DNA of 64,000 nucleotides. It comes from Synechococcus sp. KORDI-52. Its GTDB lineage: Bacteria; Cyanobacteriota; Cyanobacteriia; PCC-6307; Cyanobiaceae. Both the position numbers and the translations under genes were made by a program. Positions 8,572 to 18,878 of the stretch are shown here, one piece after another. The notes beneath the pieces were generated by a model. That model was not told where the DNA came from. It saw only the letters and a program-made list of their open reading frames with translations, and made no database searches. Every line of letters begins with the position of its first letter. The stretch's first letter is position 1. The stretch spans positions 1,984,001 through 2,048,000 of the forward strand of contig NZ_CP006271.1 of assembly GCF_000737595.1 (NCBI RefSeq). Direction: 5' to 3'.

Positions 8572-10152
8572 ATGAGGTTCCGCCGACTCCGTTCCATGCA
8601 ATCGCTTGACCAACGTATGCAGCGTGTTGTTGTCCGGCGTCAGGAACTGGCACAGCGATGGGATGCTCTGCGGAACAACGATCTGCTCCAGCTGCTGGTC
8701 GTGACGTTGCCAAATCTGTTGCGGGCAGAGCGGTGCGGAGTGTTTGTGCTCGATCCCGATACCGATGAGCTGTGGCTAGAGGCCGGCACGAAAGTTGTGC
8801 AACGACAGATCTGTGCTGACCTTGAGGGTTCGATGGTGGGTGAGTGCGTCATCACCGGCAGCTGTGTCAACCGCTCAGGGCTGGAGATTTTGGAGGGAGC
8901 ACACCAAAAAGCGGGTGAAGCTCTTTCTTACAAGGTGTCCACCGCGATCACCGTGCCAATCCACGGAGATGCGTTGGAGGTTGTCGGAGCGCTTCAAGTT
9001 TTGAACCGCATCGATGGACAGCCCTTTTCTGCTGCTGACCAAACCCAACTGGAAGCGGTGGCCAATGCAATCCAGCCATCGGTGCAGGTCATGTACGCAA
9101 GTCGGGCCCTGCAGCAGCGATCGCTCAAGCTTGATCACACCATCGAAGTGCTGCGTGATCGCCTCGAGGCGCTGCGTCCTGGCCACAGTTTCCGCACCTT
9201 TGAACCAGCACTGCTGGCCCATGAAGAAGGCTTCTTGCATCACCGCTGGAATGGCCGTTGCTATCCACCATTCATCGACTATCGAGCTACCGAGCACCTC
9301 ACAAAGACTTGGGACACTCAGCCGAATGACGTGCTTCTAGCCACCCATCAGAAAGTTGGTACCCATCTGGCGAAAAAATATCTGGTGGAACTGGTGCGAG
9401 CCAATGTTGACCTGCCCGGCAGACATCCGATGGTGGATGGTGATATCGGGCATGGAGCGATGCCCTGGCCTGAGGTTCTGTTGTCCCAAGAGACCCCCGC
9501 CGATTGGCAAAGGTTCCAGGCAGCCACCTCGGATTGCCCACGGCTTTGGTATCTGCACTGCGCCGTTGACGATTTGCCATGCCGACGCATTCATCCTCAA
9601 ACGCGTTTCGTTGTGGCCATTCGCGATCCACGAGCCGCGCTGGTTTCCCAGTACTTTTTCTGGGTGCGCCACCCACTTCTGCAAGTGGATCCCGAACTCG
9701 AACTGGATCGTTTCGCTGAGCTGTTTGTGCAGGGAGATCTCTACTTCGGTAGTTATTTCCGTCATATCCGCGGTTGGTTAACACCCGAACCCCGACTGCA
9801 GGCATCCCAGATTTGCGCGCTTCGTTATGAGGACATGGTTGAGCGCAAAGCTGAAACCGTTGAGCAGCTTCAGCAGTTCCTTTTCCCTTCAGCGACTTTG
9901 GAACCAGAGCGGGCTGCAGCAATTGCAGCTGGGACCGAGTTTCAGGCCATGAAACAAGGCATTACGGCGAATCCAGGCAGTTTTCATCTCAATCCCAAGC
10001 TGTATTTTCGAGCGGGAACCACAGACAATTGGCGTCAGCATCTGTCGCATCGAGCCGAGGCGTTGGTGGCGAAGGCCGCTCGGGAGCAGTGGGCAGGAAT
10101 GGAGACGCATCCTCTGCTGGCAGGCTATCTCGAGGAGCTTGCTGATCTTTAG
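8572..10152 (+). CDS. GAF-domain sulfotransferase fusion protein
   Basis: About 526 residues from ATG at 8572; TTG 8563 or ATG 8596 are alternatives. Residues about 25-180 form a GAF domain (LRAERCGVFVLDPDTDELWL, MVGECVITG, STAITVPI, GALQVLNR, FSAADQTQLEAVANAIQPSV). A helical linker follows (190-215). Residues 240-525 form a PAPS-dependent sulfotransferase: the 5'-phosphosulfate loop is ATHQKVGTHLAKKYL, the 3'-phosphate site RFVVAIRDPRAALVSQYFFW, and the C-terminal FRAGTTDNWRQHL loop resembles the family RKG...GDWK. Predicted reaction: transfer of sulfate from PAPS to an unknown acceptor, gated by the GAF domain. It faces the convergent maiA-like gene. Both domains are clear; regulation by the GAF ligand is inferred. 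Confidence 0.8.
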   Translation: MRFRRLRSMQSLDQRMQRVVVRRQELAQRWDALRNNDLLQLLVVTLPNLLRAERCGVFVLDPDTDELWLEAGTKVVQRQICADLEGSMVGECVITGSCVNRSGLEILEGAHQKAGEALSYKVSTAITVPIHGDALEVVGALQVLNRIDGQPFSAADQTQLEAVANAIQPSVQVMYASRALQQRSLKLDHTIEVLRDRLEALRPGHSFRTFEPALLAHEEGFLHHRWNGRCYPPFIDYRATEHLTKTWDTQPNDVLLATHQKVGTHLAKKYLVELVRANVDLPGRHPMVDGDIGHGAMPWPEVLLSQETPADWQRFQAATSDCPRLWYLHCAVDDLPCRRIHPQTRFVVAIRDPRAALVSQYFFWVRHPLLQVDPELELDRFAELFVQGDLYFGSYFRHIRGWLTPEPRLQASQICALRYEDMVERKAETVEQLQQFLFPSATLEPERAAAIAAGTEFQAMKQGITANPGSFHLNPKLYFRAGTTDNWRQHLSHRAEALVAKAAREQWAGMETHPLLAGYLEELADL

Positions 10153-10169
10153 TGTTGGAGTCCTTTTGC

Positions 10170-10850
10170 TCAGACGCTGGAACGGTTTGGTGCATCAGGT
10201 TGCTGATCCGGTGCTGCCATTGCGAACGCTTCCAAGCTTTGACAATGCCTATGCAGGGCCACAAGCCGCTCAAACGGGCTGAGATCCAGCCCCAGGCGCA
10301 TCACCGCGTCGAGCTGAGGAACCACGCAGGCGTCGGCCATTGTGGGTGAGGAATCGAGGCAAAAGGGTCCAGAAAACGACGCCAGCCAGGTGTTGAGGTC
10401 GTTGAGTGCATGGAGCTGATGCTGTCGAATGCCCGCCTGGAGGGCAGGCTCCAGTGGCGTGGCAGCCGTTTGACCGCCCGCCTCGATGATGGGTTTGCGC
10501 AAACGTGCCGGGAGGAGCAGCGGTTGCATTGAACTGTTGATTTGTTCAGCAATCGCACGGCAGATTCGTCGTTCGCGATGCGTGGTCGGCAGCAGGGAGT
10601 GCCCCTGTTCGGGGAAGGTCTCTTCCAGCGTCTCGAGGATGGCCAGTGTTTGAACCCAAGGCTCGCCATCAACCACCAGGGTTGGCAGCTCAGCTCGGGG
10701 ATTGATGGCCCGGTACCAATCGCGATGTTGCTCGCCTCGATCCAAGGAGACAGGGGTGTAACTGAATGGCAGCTTTTTCAGTCGCAAACCGATCTGCAGA
10801 CGTTGGGAGGCGCTAGAGCGCCAGCATCCATACAGCTCTAGGGATGGCAT
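10170..10850 (-). CDS. maiA: Zeta-class glutathione S-transferase (maleylacetoacetate isomerase-like)
   Basis: 226 residues, normal family length. The N-terminal thioredoxin-fold motif YGCWRSSASQR matches the zeta-class active-site pattern SxxCxxR/SSCSWR. NPRAELPTLVVDG holds the cis-Pro, QTLAILETLEE the glutathione-binding segment, and QPLL and ADACVVPQLDAV the helical domain signature. Known members isomerise maleylacetoacetate with glutathione or act on haloacids. The tyrosine pathway genes are not in view, so the in vivo substrate is open. Confidence 0.8.
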   Translation of the reverse strand: MPSLELYGCWRSSASQRLQIGLRLKKLPFSYTPVSLDRGEQHRDWYRAINPRAELPTLVVDGEPWVQTLAILETLEETFPEQGHSLLPTTHRERRICRAIAEQINSSMQPLLLPARLRKPIIEAGGQTAATPLEPALQAGIRQHQLHALNDLNTWLASFSGPFCLDSSPTMADACVVPQLDAVMRLGLDLSPFERLVALHRHCQSLEAFAMAAPDQQPDAPNRSSV

Positions 10851-10887
10851 CAGGGAGATCGACGTTTCTAGTTCAAGATGACGCTTC

Positions 10888-11105
10888 TTAGCCCTTTGTC
10901 CCCGTCGTCTCTCGAACGAGCCAACCGAGTCCTACATCACGGTGGACTAGGCGCTGAGCAAAAGAATCGAATGTGCTCGGGAAAGAGAGCGAGTTAAACA
11001 ACCCAGCCGACTTCTCCTCCTGCCGCTTGACTCGATCACAAAGCAATACCCAGGATTCAAGATCCTCAAGAACCATTTCCCAAGCGGTTCACGCTTGATT
11101 CCGAT
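10888..11105 (-). pseudogene. Eroded remnant of the primase and small-terminase-like genes
   Basis: On the minus strand, 11105 to about 10985 reads GIKREPLGKWFLRILNPGY, then SSGRR, clearly homologous to the first 40 residues of the primase at 6707-8056 (GFKRERLEEWFLRVLSPGY); the ATG is mutated to ATC. From about 10985 to 10888 the sequence jumps to SFAQRLVHRDVGLGWLVRET, homologous to the start of the small-terminase-like gene (SFAQLLVHRDAGPGRLYRET). Roughly 1.4 kb between them is deleted. The upstream flank to repeat B is also homologous to the flank between the primase and repeat A. Confidence 0.8.
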
Positions 11106-11218
11106 GAGACGGGAGCGGGAGCCACAGCGACGGATCAAAAGCCGACGCTTCAATGGATCCAGCTTCGTCACGCCCATTGGTTCCCTTTGGGAGATCGAGC
11201 CATTGCCCATCGTTCCGC

Positions 11219-11385
11219 AAAGTTGCACAAAATTCCAGGGACAACTCAGAGACAAGACCCCGAGACCTATTCCCGCAACTGATAGCTAAGTGGCAGCAGA
11301 GGCCAGAAACCCCAGCGCTGATCAGCAGGATTCACACCAGCTCCAGCCACCACACTCCCCATCAATGCAGTGATTCTGCACAAAC
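11219..11385 (+). repeat. Island repeat copy B
   Basis: AAGTTGCACAAAATTCCAGG, then the two-motif segment GGGACAACTCAGAGACAAG, then inverted partner GCAACT, then the long conserved right arm (GGCAGCAGAGGCCAGAAACC, GCGCTGATCAGCAGGATTC, CATCAATGCAGTGATTCTGC). It follows the primase remnant as copy A follows the primase, and lies at the 3' side of the GST gene at 11445-12254. Nothing else recognisable is in 11106-11444. Confidence 0.85.
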
Positions 11386-11444
11386 AGGATCACCTCCGGA
11401 AATCACTCCCAGCAAGGATTCATGGAGCCGAGACCCCTGGCAGC

Positions 11445-12254
11445 TCAACTGGGTGATTTTGAAATCACAGCGAACTGACCGGCGTTACGCGCAATCTCCG
11501 ACTCGATCTCGTCCGGTGTTGCATACGGAGGGCCAAAGAAAGCAGGCCTAGAAAAAGGCACGGTGAGGCCGGTACTGAAGGACGGACGCTGGTGGAGCAT
11601 CTCGATCCAGGCAAGCAGATGACTCATCTCCGAGATATCGACATTGGCCCAATAGGCACTAGCGCAGTAGGGGAAACAGGCGACATCGACGAGTGTGCAG
11701 CGCTGGCCGAGCACAAAAGGGCCGCCCGATGACGCGAGCTGGTCGTCGAGCATGTGCAAACAACGTTCCGCTTCCGCAATGAAGCGACCAATGGCGAAGG
11801 GATCGTTGTGGCCGCGAACCTTGGCGATTCGCTGAAAGTACATGGCTTGCCCCATCGAAGGCCCGAGGGCGCTGACCTGCCAATGGAGCCATTGCTTCGT
11901 CTGCAGGTGCAGCTGCAGGTCCTCATCGGCAGGAGGCAGCAAAGGGCTCGCGAAGCGAGCTGCGCTGTACTCCAAGATGGCTCCCGACTCGGCGACTGTT
12001 ACTCCGCGCGCACGATCAATCAGTGCCGGAATCCGACCGTTTGGGTTGATGGAAAGAAAACGTTCACTGCGCTGTTCACTCTTCTCAAAGTCCACCAGTG
12101 CCCAGTCATAGGGCACACCCATTTCTTCAAACAGGATGGGGAGCTTCCAGCCGTTTTGAGTGGCATAGATCAGACAGCAGATTTCACTATGCGCTGAAGG
12201 CGACCACGCTGCGTCAAGTGTCACCTGCCGGGCGAGCCTTGATGTTTGGCTCAT
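11445..12254 (-). CDS. Glutathione S-transferase
   Basis: 269 residues. The N-terminal thioredoxin fold is seen in NGWKLPILFEEMGVPYDWALVDF, SINPNGRIPALID (cis-Pro) and VAESGAILEYSA (glutathione gamma-Glu contact). The C-terminal helical domain has QWLHWQVSALGPSMGQA, GGPFVLGQRCTLVDVACFPY and ISEMSHLLAWIEMLHQRPS. It resembles the Nu/YghU-YfcG type, whose members act as GSH-dependent disulfide reductases or peroxidases. It is flanked by direct repeats B and C, and pieces of its 5' end recur at 33898-34216 and 47505-47545. It appears intact. Confidence 0.85.
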   Translation of the reverse strand: MSQTSRLARQVTLDAAWSPSAHSEICCLIYATQNGWKLPILFEEMGVPYDWALVDFEKSEQRSERFLSINPNGRIPALIDRARGVTVAESGAILEYSAARFASPLLPPADEDLQLHLQTKQWLHWQVSALGPSMGQAMYFQRIAKVRGHNDPFAIGRFIAEAERCLHMLDDQLASSGGPFVLGQRCTLVDVACFPYCASAYWANVDISEMSHLLAWIEMLHQRPSFSTGLTVPFSRPAFFGPPYATPDEIESEIARNAGQFAVISKSPS

Positions 12255-12435
12255 GTCATCACCTCTCTCATTTCTGCATCCCTGATCAACGCTAGGGAGC
12301 TGATCCGATCGTTCAACTGAGTGCGCTAATCCTGAACTCAGATCAAATCAACCAAGCATTCTCTGGCTGTAGGCACCATGCCGAAGCCAATCTTGGCGCT
12401 CATCTCTGATGGTCGTCCAGCTGCCCTTCATTCAA

Positions 12436-12608
12436 CCCAGTTGCACAAAATTCCGGGGAAAACTCAGGGACAAGCCCTTCAAATCCATTACAACGTCTGG
12501 GCCTAAAGAGGCAGCAGCGGCCAGAAACCCCAGCGCTGATCAGCAGGATTCACACCAGCTCCAGCCACCACGCTCCCCATCAATGCAGTGATTCTGCAGA
12601 GGAATGGA
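12436..12608 (+). repeat. Island repeat copy C
   Basis: Begins CCCAGTTGCACAAAATTCCG and contains GGGGAAAACTCAGGGACAAGCC. A degenerate inverted partner CTGGG is at about 12497, and the full right arm ends in GATTCTGCAGAGGAATGGAT, abutting the chrA stop codon at 12609-12611. The left flank (12255-12435) is the GST leader, which is duplicated at copy F. Confidence 0.85.
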
Positions 12609-13796
12609 TCAAGCCAGGGTCAAACCACCCACTACGGCGCAGAACAGCACCACCCGCCACGCCGGTTGCCGCCAGCACACCAACAACACAAACGCCACCA
12701 ACGCCAGGCTGAACTCAGCGCCTCCGCGGATGCCTGTCTGCCATACGGGCTGAAACAACGCCGCCAGCAGGATGCCCACCACCGAAGCATTGATGCCCAG
12801 CAGGGCTCGACGCATCGGAGTCAAACGGCCCAGGTCACTCCAGAAGGGCAAGAGCCCACCAACCAACAAGAACGAGGGAAAAAAGAGGGCAAAAAGCGCC
12901 ATCACAGAACCGGCAATGCCCTGAAGTCCAGGCTGCAGATCAAAACCAAGAAAAGCCGCGAAACTGAACATCGGCCCCGGCACCGCCTGGGCAGCGCCAT
13001 AGCCCGCCAGAAACTGCTGCAGGTCGATCCAGCCGTTGGGAACCAAGGCTTGCTCCAGCAAGGGGAGCACCACATGACCACCGCCAAACACCAAGGCACC
13101 GGTGCGCAGGAAACCACTGAGCTGCTGAACCAACAGCGGTCTGGCCTCAGCAGACAACCAGGGCAGAGCCACGAACAGCAGCACAGCGAAACCAAGCAAA
13201 ATCACCGCCACCGAACGGCGCAGCGGAACCACGAGACGTTCCGGTGCCGATGGCTCCAGCTCAGGTGGGGTCAGCGCGCACCAACCCACCAATCCGCCAA
13301 GCAGCAGTGTCAACAGCTGAGCCCAGACGCGAGGCACCAACAGCACCAGCACAGCAGCCGCCACCAACAGGCTGGCCCGCTGCCGATCGGGAGCCAGCTT
13401 GCGCTGCAGGCCCAGAACGGCCTGGGCCACCACGGCCACAGCCGCCACCATCAAGCCATGCACCCAACCCCCATCGATCAAACGGGGATGGGCTGATAGC
13501 AGCGACGCCGCCAGCACCATCAACACAGCAGAGGGCAACGTGAACCCTGCCCAGGCCGCCAGGCCGCCAAGCCAACCGGCCCGGATCAGCCCCAGACCCA
13601 TGCCCACCTGGGAACTCGAAGGGCCTGGCAACAGCTGACAGAGACCAACGAGATCGGCGTAGGCCGCAGCGGTGATCCAACGCTCCCGCTGCACAAACCT
13701 CTCGTGGAAGTAACCGAGGTGCGCCACGGGGCCACCGAAGGAGGTCAACCCCAACACGAAGAACTGAACGAACACCTGCAGCGGAGCGGGCATCAC
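12609..13796 (-). CDS. chrA: Chromate transporter ChrA
   Basis: 395 residues, the long bidomain form. Each half has the family signature: GLTSFGGPVAHLGYFHERFV and LCQLLPGPSSSQVGMGLG in the N-half; GALVFGGGHVVLPLLEQALV and AVPGPMFSFAAFLGFDLQP in the C-half. About 10-12 membrane helices are expected. ChrA proteins export chromate. It lies 10 bp downstream of the ACR3 gene on the same strand, so an acr3-chrA operon for oxyanion export is likely. Its 3' third recurs at 31446-31863, and a trace at 39331-39400. Confidence 0.92.
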   Translation of the reverse strand: MMPAPLQVFVQFFVLGLTSFGGPVAHLGYFHERFVQRERWITAAAYADLVGLCQLLPGPSSSQVGMGLGLIRAGWLGGLAAWAGFTLPSAVLMVLAASLLSAHPRLIDGGWVHGLMVAAVAVVAQAVLGLQRKLAPDRQRASLLVAAAVLVLLVPRVWAQLLTLLLGGLVGWCALTPPELEPSAPERLVVPLRRSVAVILLGFAVLLFVALPWLSAEARPLLVQQLSGFLRTGALVFGGGHVVLPLLEQALVPNGWIDLQQFLAGYGAAQAVPGPMFSFAAFLGFDLQPGLQGIAGSVMALFALFFPSFLLVGGLLPFWSDLGRLTPMRRALLGINASVVGILLAALFQPVWQTGIRGGAEFSLALVAFVLLVCWRQPAWRVVLFCAVVGGLTLA

Positions 13797-13806
13797 GCTG
13801 CTCCTC

Positions 13807-14817
13807 TCAGGCGGGGAACAGGCGTCGGTTCCGGTTGGCCATCGCCACCAGCGACAGCATCACCGGAACCTCCACCAGCACGCCAACAACCGTGGCCAAG
13901 GCAGCCCCGGAGTTCAAACCGAACAGGCTGATGGCCACCGCAACTGCCAACTCAAAAAAGTTGGACGCGCCGATCATGGCCCCGGGTGCCGCAATCGATC
14001 GTGGCTGCCCTGCTGAGCGCATCCAGAACGCTGTGATCCAGAAGATCAGATAGGTCTGGAGGATTAAAGGGATGGCAATCAAAACGATGGCCAGCGGATT
14101 GGCCAGGATCGCCTGGGCCTGCACCATGAACAGCAGCAACACGGTGGCGATCAACGCGCCAATCGACAGGGGCTTGAGCCGCGTCTCCAACCGCTCAATC
14201 CGGCGAGTGCTGCGCAGGCTCAGCCGCGTGAACCATCCGGCCACCAGGGGGACCACGACGAACAGCCCCACTGCCGTAAGCATCGTGTCCCAAGGCACCA
14301 ACACATCCGAAACCCCCAGCAGAAGCGCCGCAATCGGAGCGAAGGCGAAGACCATGATCAGGTCGTTCAACGCCACCTGCACCAGGGTGTAGTTGGGATC
14401 GCCGTCGCTGAGACGACTCCACACGAACACCATCGCCGTGCAGGGCGCGACGCCAAGAAGAATCATCCCCGCCACATACTCCTGGCCGATGGCTGCCGGG
14501 ATCCAGGCGGAAAAAACGCCACGGATGAACAGCCAGGCAAGAGCCGTCATGGTGAAGGGCTTGATCAGCCAGTTCACGACGGCTGTCACCAAAAGCCCCC
14601 GCGGCTGCAGGCGAATCGCTCCGATGGAGGAGAAGTCAACCGCCAGCATCATCGGGAAAATCATTCCCCAGATCAGCACCGCGATCGGCAGGTTGATCCC
14701 CGCAGCCTCTAGGCCCGCAATGCTTACCGCCGCATCAGGGAACCAAGCGCCAAGGCCAACTCCCACCACAATTACCAGACCAATCCAGACGGAGAGATAG
14801 CGCTCGAACAGACCCAT
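13807..14817 (-). CDS. acr3: Arsenite efflux permease, ACR3 type
   Basis: 336 residues with about ten hydrophobic helices. Family landmarks: [17 protein letters not shown] at the N-terminus, [17 protein letters not shown] with the conserved Cys of ACR3, [15 protein letters not shown], and [19 protein letters not shown] near the end. It exports arsenite across the plasma membrane. No arsenate reductase or ArsR gene is adjacent. First gene of a likely two-gene operon with chrA. It lies head to head with the phosphite operon, which is sensible because arsenate enters through phosphate-type uptake; that link is inferred. Confidence 0.9.
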   Translation of the reverse strand: MGLFERYLSVWIGLVIVVGVGLGAWFPDAAVSIAGLEAAGINLPIAVLIWGMIFPMMLAVDFSSIGAIRLQPRGLLVTAVVNWLIKPFTMTALAWLFIRGVFSAWIPAAIGQEYVAGMILLGVAPCTAMVFVWSRLSDGDPNYTLVQVALNDLIMVFAFAPIAALLLGVSDVLVPWDTMLTAVGLFVVVPLVAGWFTRLSLRSTRRIERLETRLKPLSIGALIATVLLLFMVQAQAILANPLAIVLIAIPLILQTYLIFWITAFWMRSAGQPRSIAAPGAMIGASNFFELAVAVAISLFGLNSGAALATVVGVLVEVPVMLSLVAMANRNRRLFPA

Positions 14818-14963
14818 TAATCCATCAAGAAATCTTGATGCGATAACACTACGTCCAACAGGTTCCGGTCACAAAAGGATGTGTTCTGGAATACATGAAC
14901 AACTGCCTTAAATAGCGACAAAGCCACCAGCCAAAACAAGAGCGAGCTGGATTAGGCCAAAAA

Positions 14964-15056
14964 ATGTTGGATTACAAATCTGCCTGCCTCACGCTGCTTG
15001 TTGTACTTGCGGCGATCAACACAGTGATCAACCTTCGAGCTCACCGGAGGCGCTGA
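14964..15056 (+). CDS. Possible small single-span membrane protein
   Basis: A 30-residue ORF: acidic start, hydrophobic stretch ACLTLLVVLAAINTVINL, basic end RAHRRR, which is the pattern of a small positive-inside membrane peptide. No Shine-Dalgarno is evident. It is the only plausible gene in the 490-bp gap between acr3 and phnC (14818-15309). Confidence 0.3.
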   Translation: MLDYKSACLTLLVVLAAINTVINLRAHRRR

Positions 15057-15225
15057 GGGAGAGCATCAATTTGCCCACACTCTTCATCGAACAGAGCCAT
15101 GAACCCATCAAGGGATGCTGATGCGATGAGCCAGGAGAGACAGGCTCCGATCACAGGAAGCCACAGGTTATGAATGCAATAAGATCAGACCAAGAAATTT
15201 AAAAATTAGCAAGCGATAAGCAAGC

Positions 15226-15255
15226 CTCTACTAGTCCTTATCCATTTGTTAATCG
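15226..15255 (+). promoter_or_regulatory. Candidate Pho box upstream of the phosphite/phosphonate operon
   Basis: Three 8-mers with 3-bp spacers: CTCTACTA, CTTATCCA (15237-15244) and GTTAATCG (15248-15255). The last two resemble the cyanobacterial PhoB half-site CTTAACCT; the first is weak. It sits 55 bp before the phnC ATG. The match is by eye and imperfect, so PhoB control under phosphate stress is a hypothesis. Confidence 0.35.
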
Positions 15256-15309
15256 TCAGCGCCAGATGAAGGCTAGATTTTCTTAGCAAGTGCTCTGGAG
15301 AACAAGGCA

Positions 15310-17015
<1,706 letters not shown>

Positions 17016-17028
17016 ACCCGTTCTTCTG

Positions 17029-17059
17029 TCCCGGTGGTTTCCACCATCGGGACCTTTTT
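17029..17059 (+). terminator. Intra-operon attenuator/terminator between phnD and phnE
   Basis: A ten-pair stem TCCCGGTGGT/ACCATCGGGA (one G-U pair) with a TTCC loop, followed by CC and five Ts (17055-17059). It occupies the 55-bp gap between phnD and phnE. Partial termination here would give excess binding protein, as is common in ABC operons. Confidence 0.65.
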
Positions 17060-17070
17060 GGTCTTCGGTT

Positions 17071-17880
17071 ATGAGTGCTTCCGTTGATACCCATCGCGCC
17101 ATTCTTCGGCGCCATGAGCTGCGATGGCGTCAGCAATTCCTGCGTGTGCTGGTGATTCTCACCGCGGTTGTTGGTTCCTTGGCCGTTGTTGGTCTGTTTG
17201 ATCCGAATCGGATCGCCACTGGGGTGCCGGCGATTTTGAACTTGCTGCCAGAGATGTTTCCGCCGGATTTCGCTCGGTGGCCGTTCTGGATCAAGCCTTT
17301 GATCGACTCGATGGCGATGAGCATCGCAGGCACCTCCATCGCGGTGTTCTTCTCGCTCCTTCTTTGTTTCTTTGCCGCCCGAAACACCAGCCCCAGCTCG
17401 GCGCTTTACGTGATCGCCACGGCAGTGCTCAATGTGACCCGAGCCGTTCCCGAGTTGATCCTCGGCATGATTCTTGTGGCTGCTGTTGGCTTCGGAGCAC
17501 TGCCCGGAACCCTGGCGCTTGGCCTTCACTCCGTGGGCATGCTCGGCAAGTTTTACGCCGAGGCGATCGAACTCTGCGATCAAGAGCCGATCGAAGCCGC
17601 CCGCTCATCGGGGGCATCTGAACTGCAGGTAATCGTTCACAGCATCCTTCCTCAGGTGTTTCCAGCCATGGCGGATGTCACCTTCTACCGCTGGGAATAC
17701 AACTTCCGGGCTTCGATGGTGGTGGGCGCCGTTGGCGCCGGCGGCATCGGCTTGGAAATCATCAGTGCCCTGCGAATCATGGAGTACCAACAGGTCTCGG
17801 CCCTGCTGCTGGTGGTGCTTGTGGTGGTCACAGCACTCGATTCGATGAGCAATGCTCTGCGGCATTGGATGGTGCAATGA
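17071..17880 (+). CDS. phnE: Phosphite/phosphonate ABC transporter, permease
   Basis: 269 residues from ATG 17071. Membrane helices are evident at about 25-45, 82-105, 118-145 and 215-262. The permease coupling (EAA-type) loop is EAARSSGASELQVIVHSILPQ, and the PhnE-typical end is YRWEYNFRASMVVGAVGAGGIG. The last codons overlap ptxD in ATGA. It forms the inner-membrane channel of the importer (ptxC in phosphite nomenclature). Confidence 0.92.
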   Translation: MSASVDTHRAILRRHELRWRQQFLRVLVILTAVVGSLAVVGLFDPNRIATGVPAILNLLPEMFPPDFARWPFWIKPLIDSMAMSIAGTSIAVFFSLLLCFFAARNTSPSSALYVIATAVLNVTRAVPELILGMILVAAVGFGALPGTLALGLHSVGMLGKFYAEAIELCDQEPIEAARSSGASELQVIVHSILPQVFPAMADVTFYRWEYNFRASMVVGAVGAGGIGLEIISALRIMEYQQVSALLLVVLVVVTALDSMSNALRHWMVQ

Positions 17881-18878
17881 CGACCCTCATGCGCCATCAA
17901 CAGCGGCCCCATCTCGTGGTCACGAACTACGTGCAGGAGGAGGTGATCGACTTCCTCTCCGAATTCGCACGGGTCACCGCCAATCGCAGCCGGGAGCCCT
18001 GGAGCCGTCGCGCCCTGTTGGAAACAGCAGCGGACGCCGACGGCCTGCTGATGTTCATGCCGGATTGCGTCGATGCCGACTTTCTGGATCACTGCCCGCG
18101 GCTGCGCTCGATCGCCGGAGCCCTGCGTGGGTTCGACAACTTCGATCTCTCCGCCTGTGATGCCCGGGGCATTCGCTATCAATTCATCCCCAATTTGTTG
18201 GCGGCACCAACGGCAGAACTCACCGTTGCGATGCTGATCAGCCTGGCGCGATCCATCCAGGCAGGAGATGCCTTCATGCGCACAGGCCAGTTCCCTGGAT
18301 GGCGGCCCAATTTCTACTCCAAGGGAGTGATCAACAGCACGGTTGGCATCGTGGGGATGGGGCAACTCGGCATTGAATTCGCCGAGCGCATGCGGGGCTT
18401 TGGCGCAACGCTGCTGTACTGCGATCCCGTTCGTCTTGATCGCCCATCCGAGCAACGTCTTGAACTGCAGCATGTGGAGTTCAACGACGTGATTGAACGC
18501 AGTGATCACCTGGTACTGATGGTGCCGCTCACGAACGACACGCTGCATCTGATCAATGCGGATGTGTTGGCCCGGTGCAAACCGGGGGCAGTGCTGGTGA
18601 ATCCATGCCGCGGCTCGGTGGTGGATGAACAGGCTGTTGTGCGCGCGCTGCAATCAGGCCAGCTGGGGGGCTACGGAGCCGATGTTTTTGAGATGGAGGA
18701 CTGGGCCCGAGAGGACCACCCCTCTTCCATTCCCCAGGGCTTGCTTGATCAGCGCGATCGCACGGTGCTCACCCCGCACATCGGGTCAGCCGTTCAATCG
18801 ATCCGAGAAGACATCGCCATGACGGCGGCCCGCAATCTCAAGGCACTTGTTGAGTCCACCCTGATGCCGATCAGATGA
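17877..18878 (+). CDS. ptxD: NAD-dependent phosphite (phosphonate) dehydrogenase
   Basis: 333 residues of the D-2-hydroxyacid dehydrogenase fold. Closely PtxD-like features: MFMPDCVDADFL, ALRGFDNFDL, PTAELTVAML, the NAD-binding glycine run VGIVGMGQLG, and all three catalytic segments NPCRGSVVDE (Arg), FEMEDWAR (Glu) and TPHIGSAV (His). These, especially FEMEDWAR, separate PtxD from ordinary hydroxyacid dehydrogenases. It oxidises phosphite to phosphate with NAD. ATGA overlaps at both ends show tight coupling with phnE and phnY. Confidence 0.95.
   Translation: MTTLMRHQQRPHLVVTNYVQEEVIDFLSEFARVTANRSREPWSRRALLETAADADGLLMFMPDCVDADFLDHCPRLRSIAGALRGFDNFDLSACDARGIRYQFIPNLLAAPTAELTVAMLISLARSIQAGDAFMRTGQFPGWRPNFYSKGVINSTVGIVGMGQLGIEFAERMRGFGATLLYCDPVRLDRPSEQRLELQHVEFNDVIERSDHLVLMVPLTNDTLHLINADVLARCKPGAVLVNPCRGSVVDEQAVVRALQSGQLGGYGADVFEMEDWAREDHPSSIPQGLLDQRDRTVLTPHIGSAVQSIREDIAMTAARNLKALVESTLMPIR

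Noticed and set aside
12588-13496. Long Gln/His-rich plus-strand ORF
   Set aside because: It is the complement of chrA. The composition is what reversed membrane-protein codons give, and the minus strand has the ChrA signatures.
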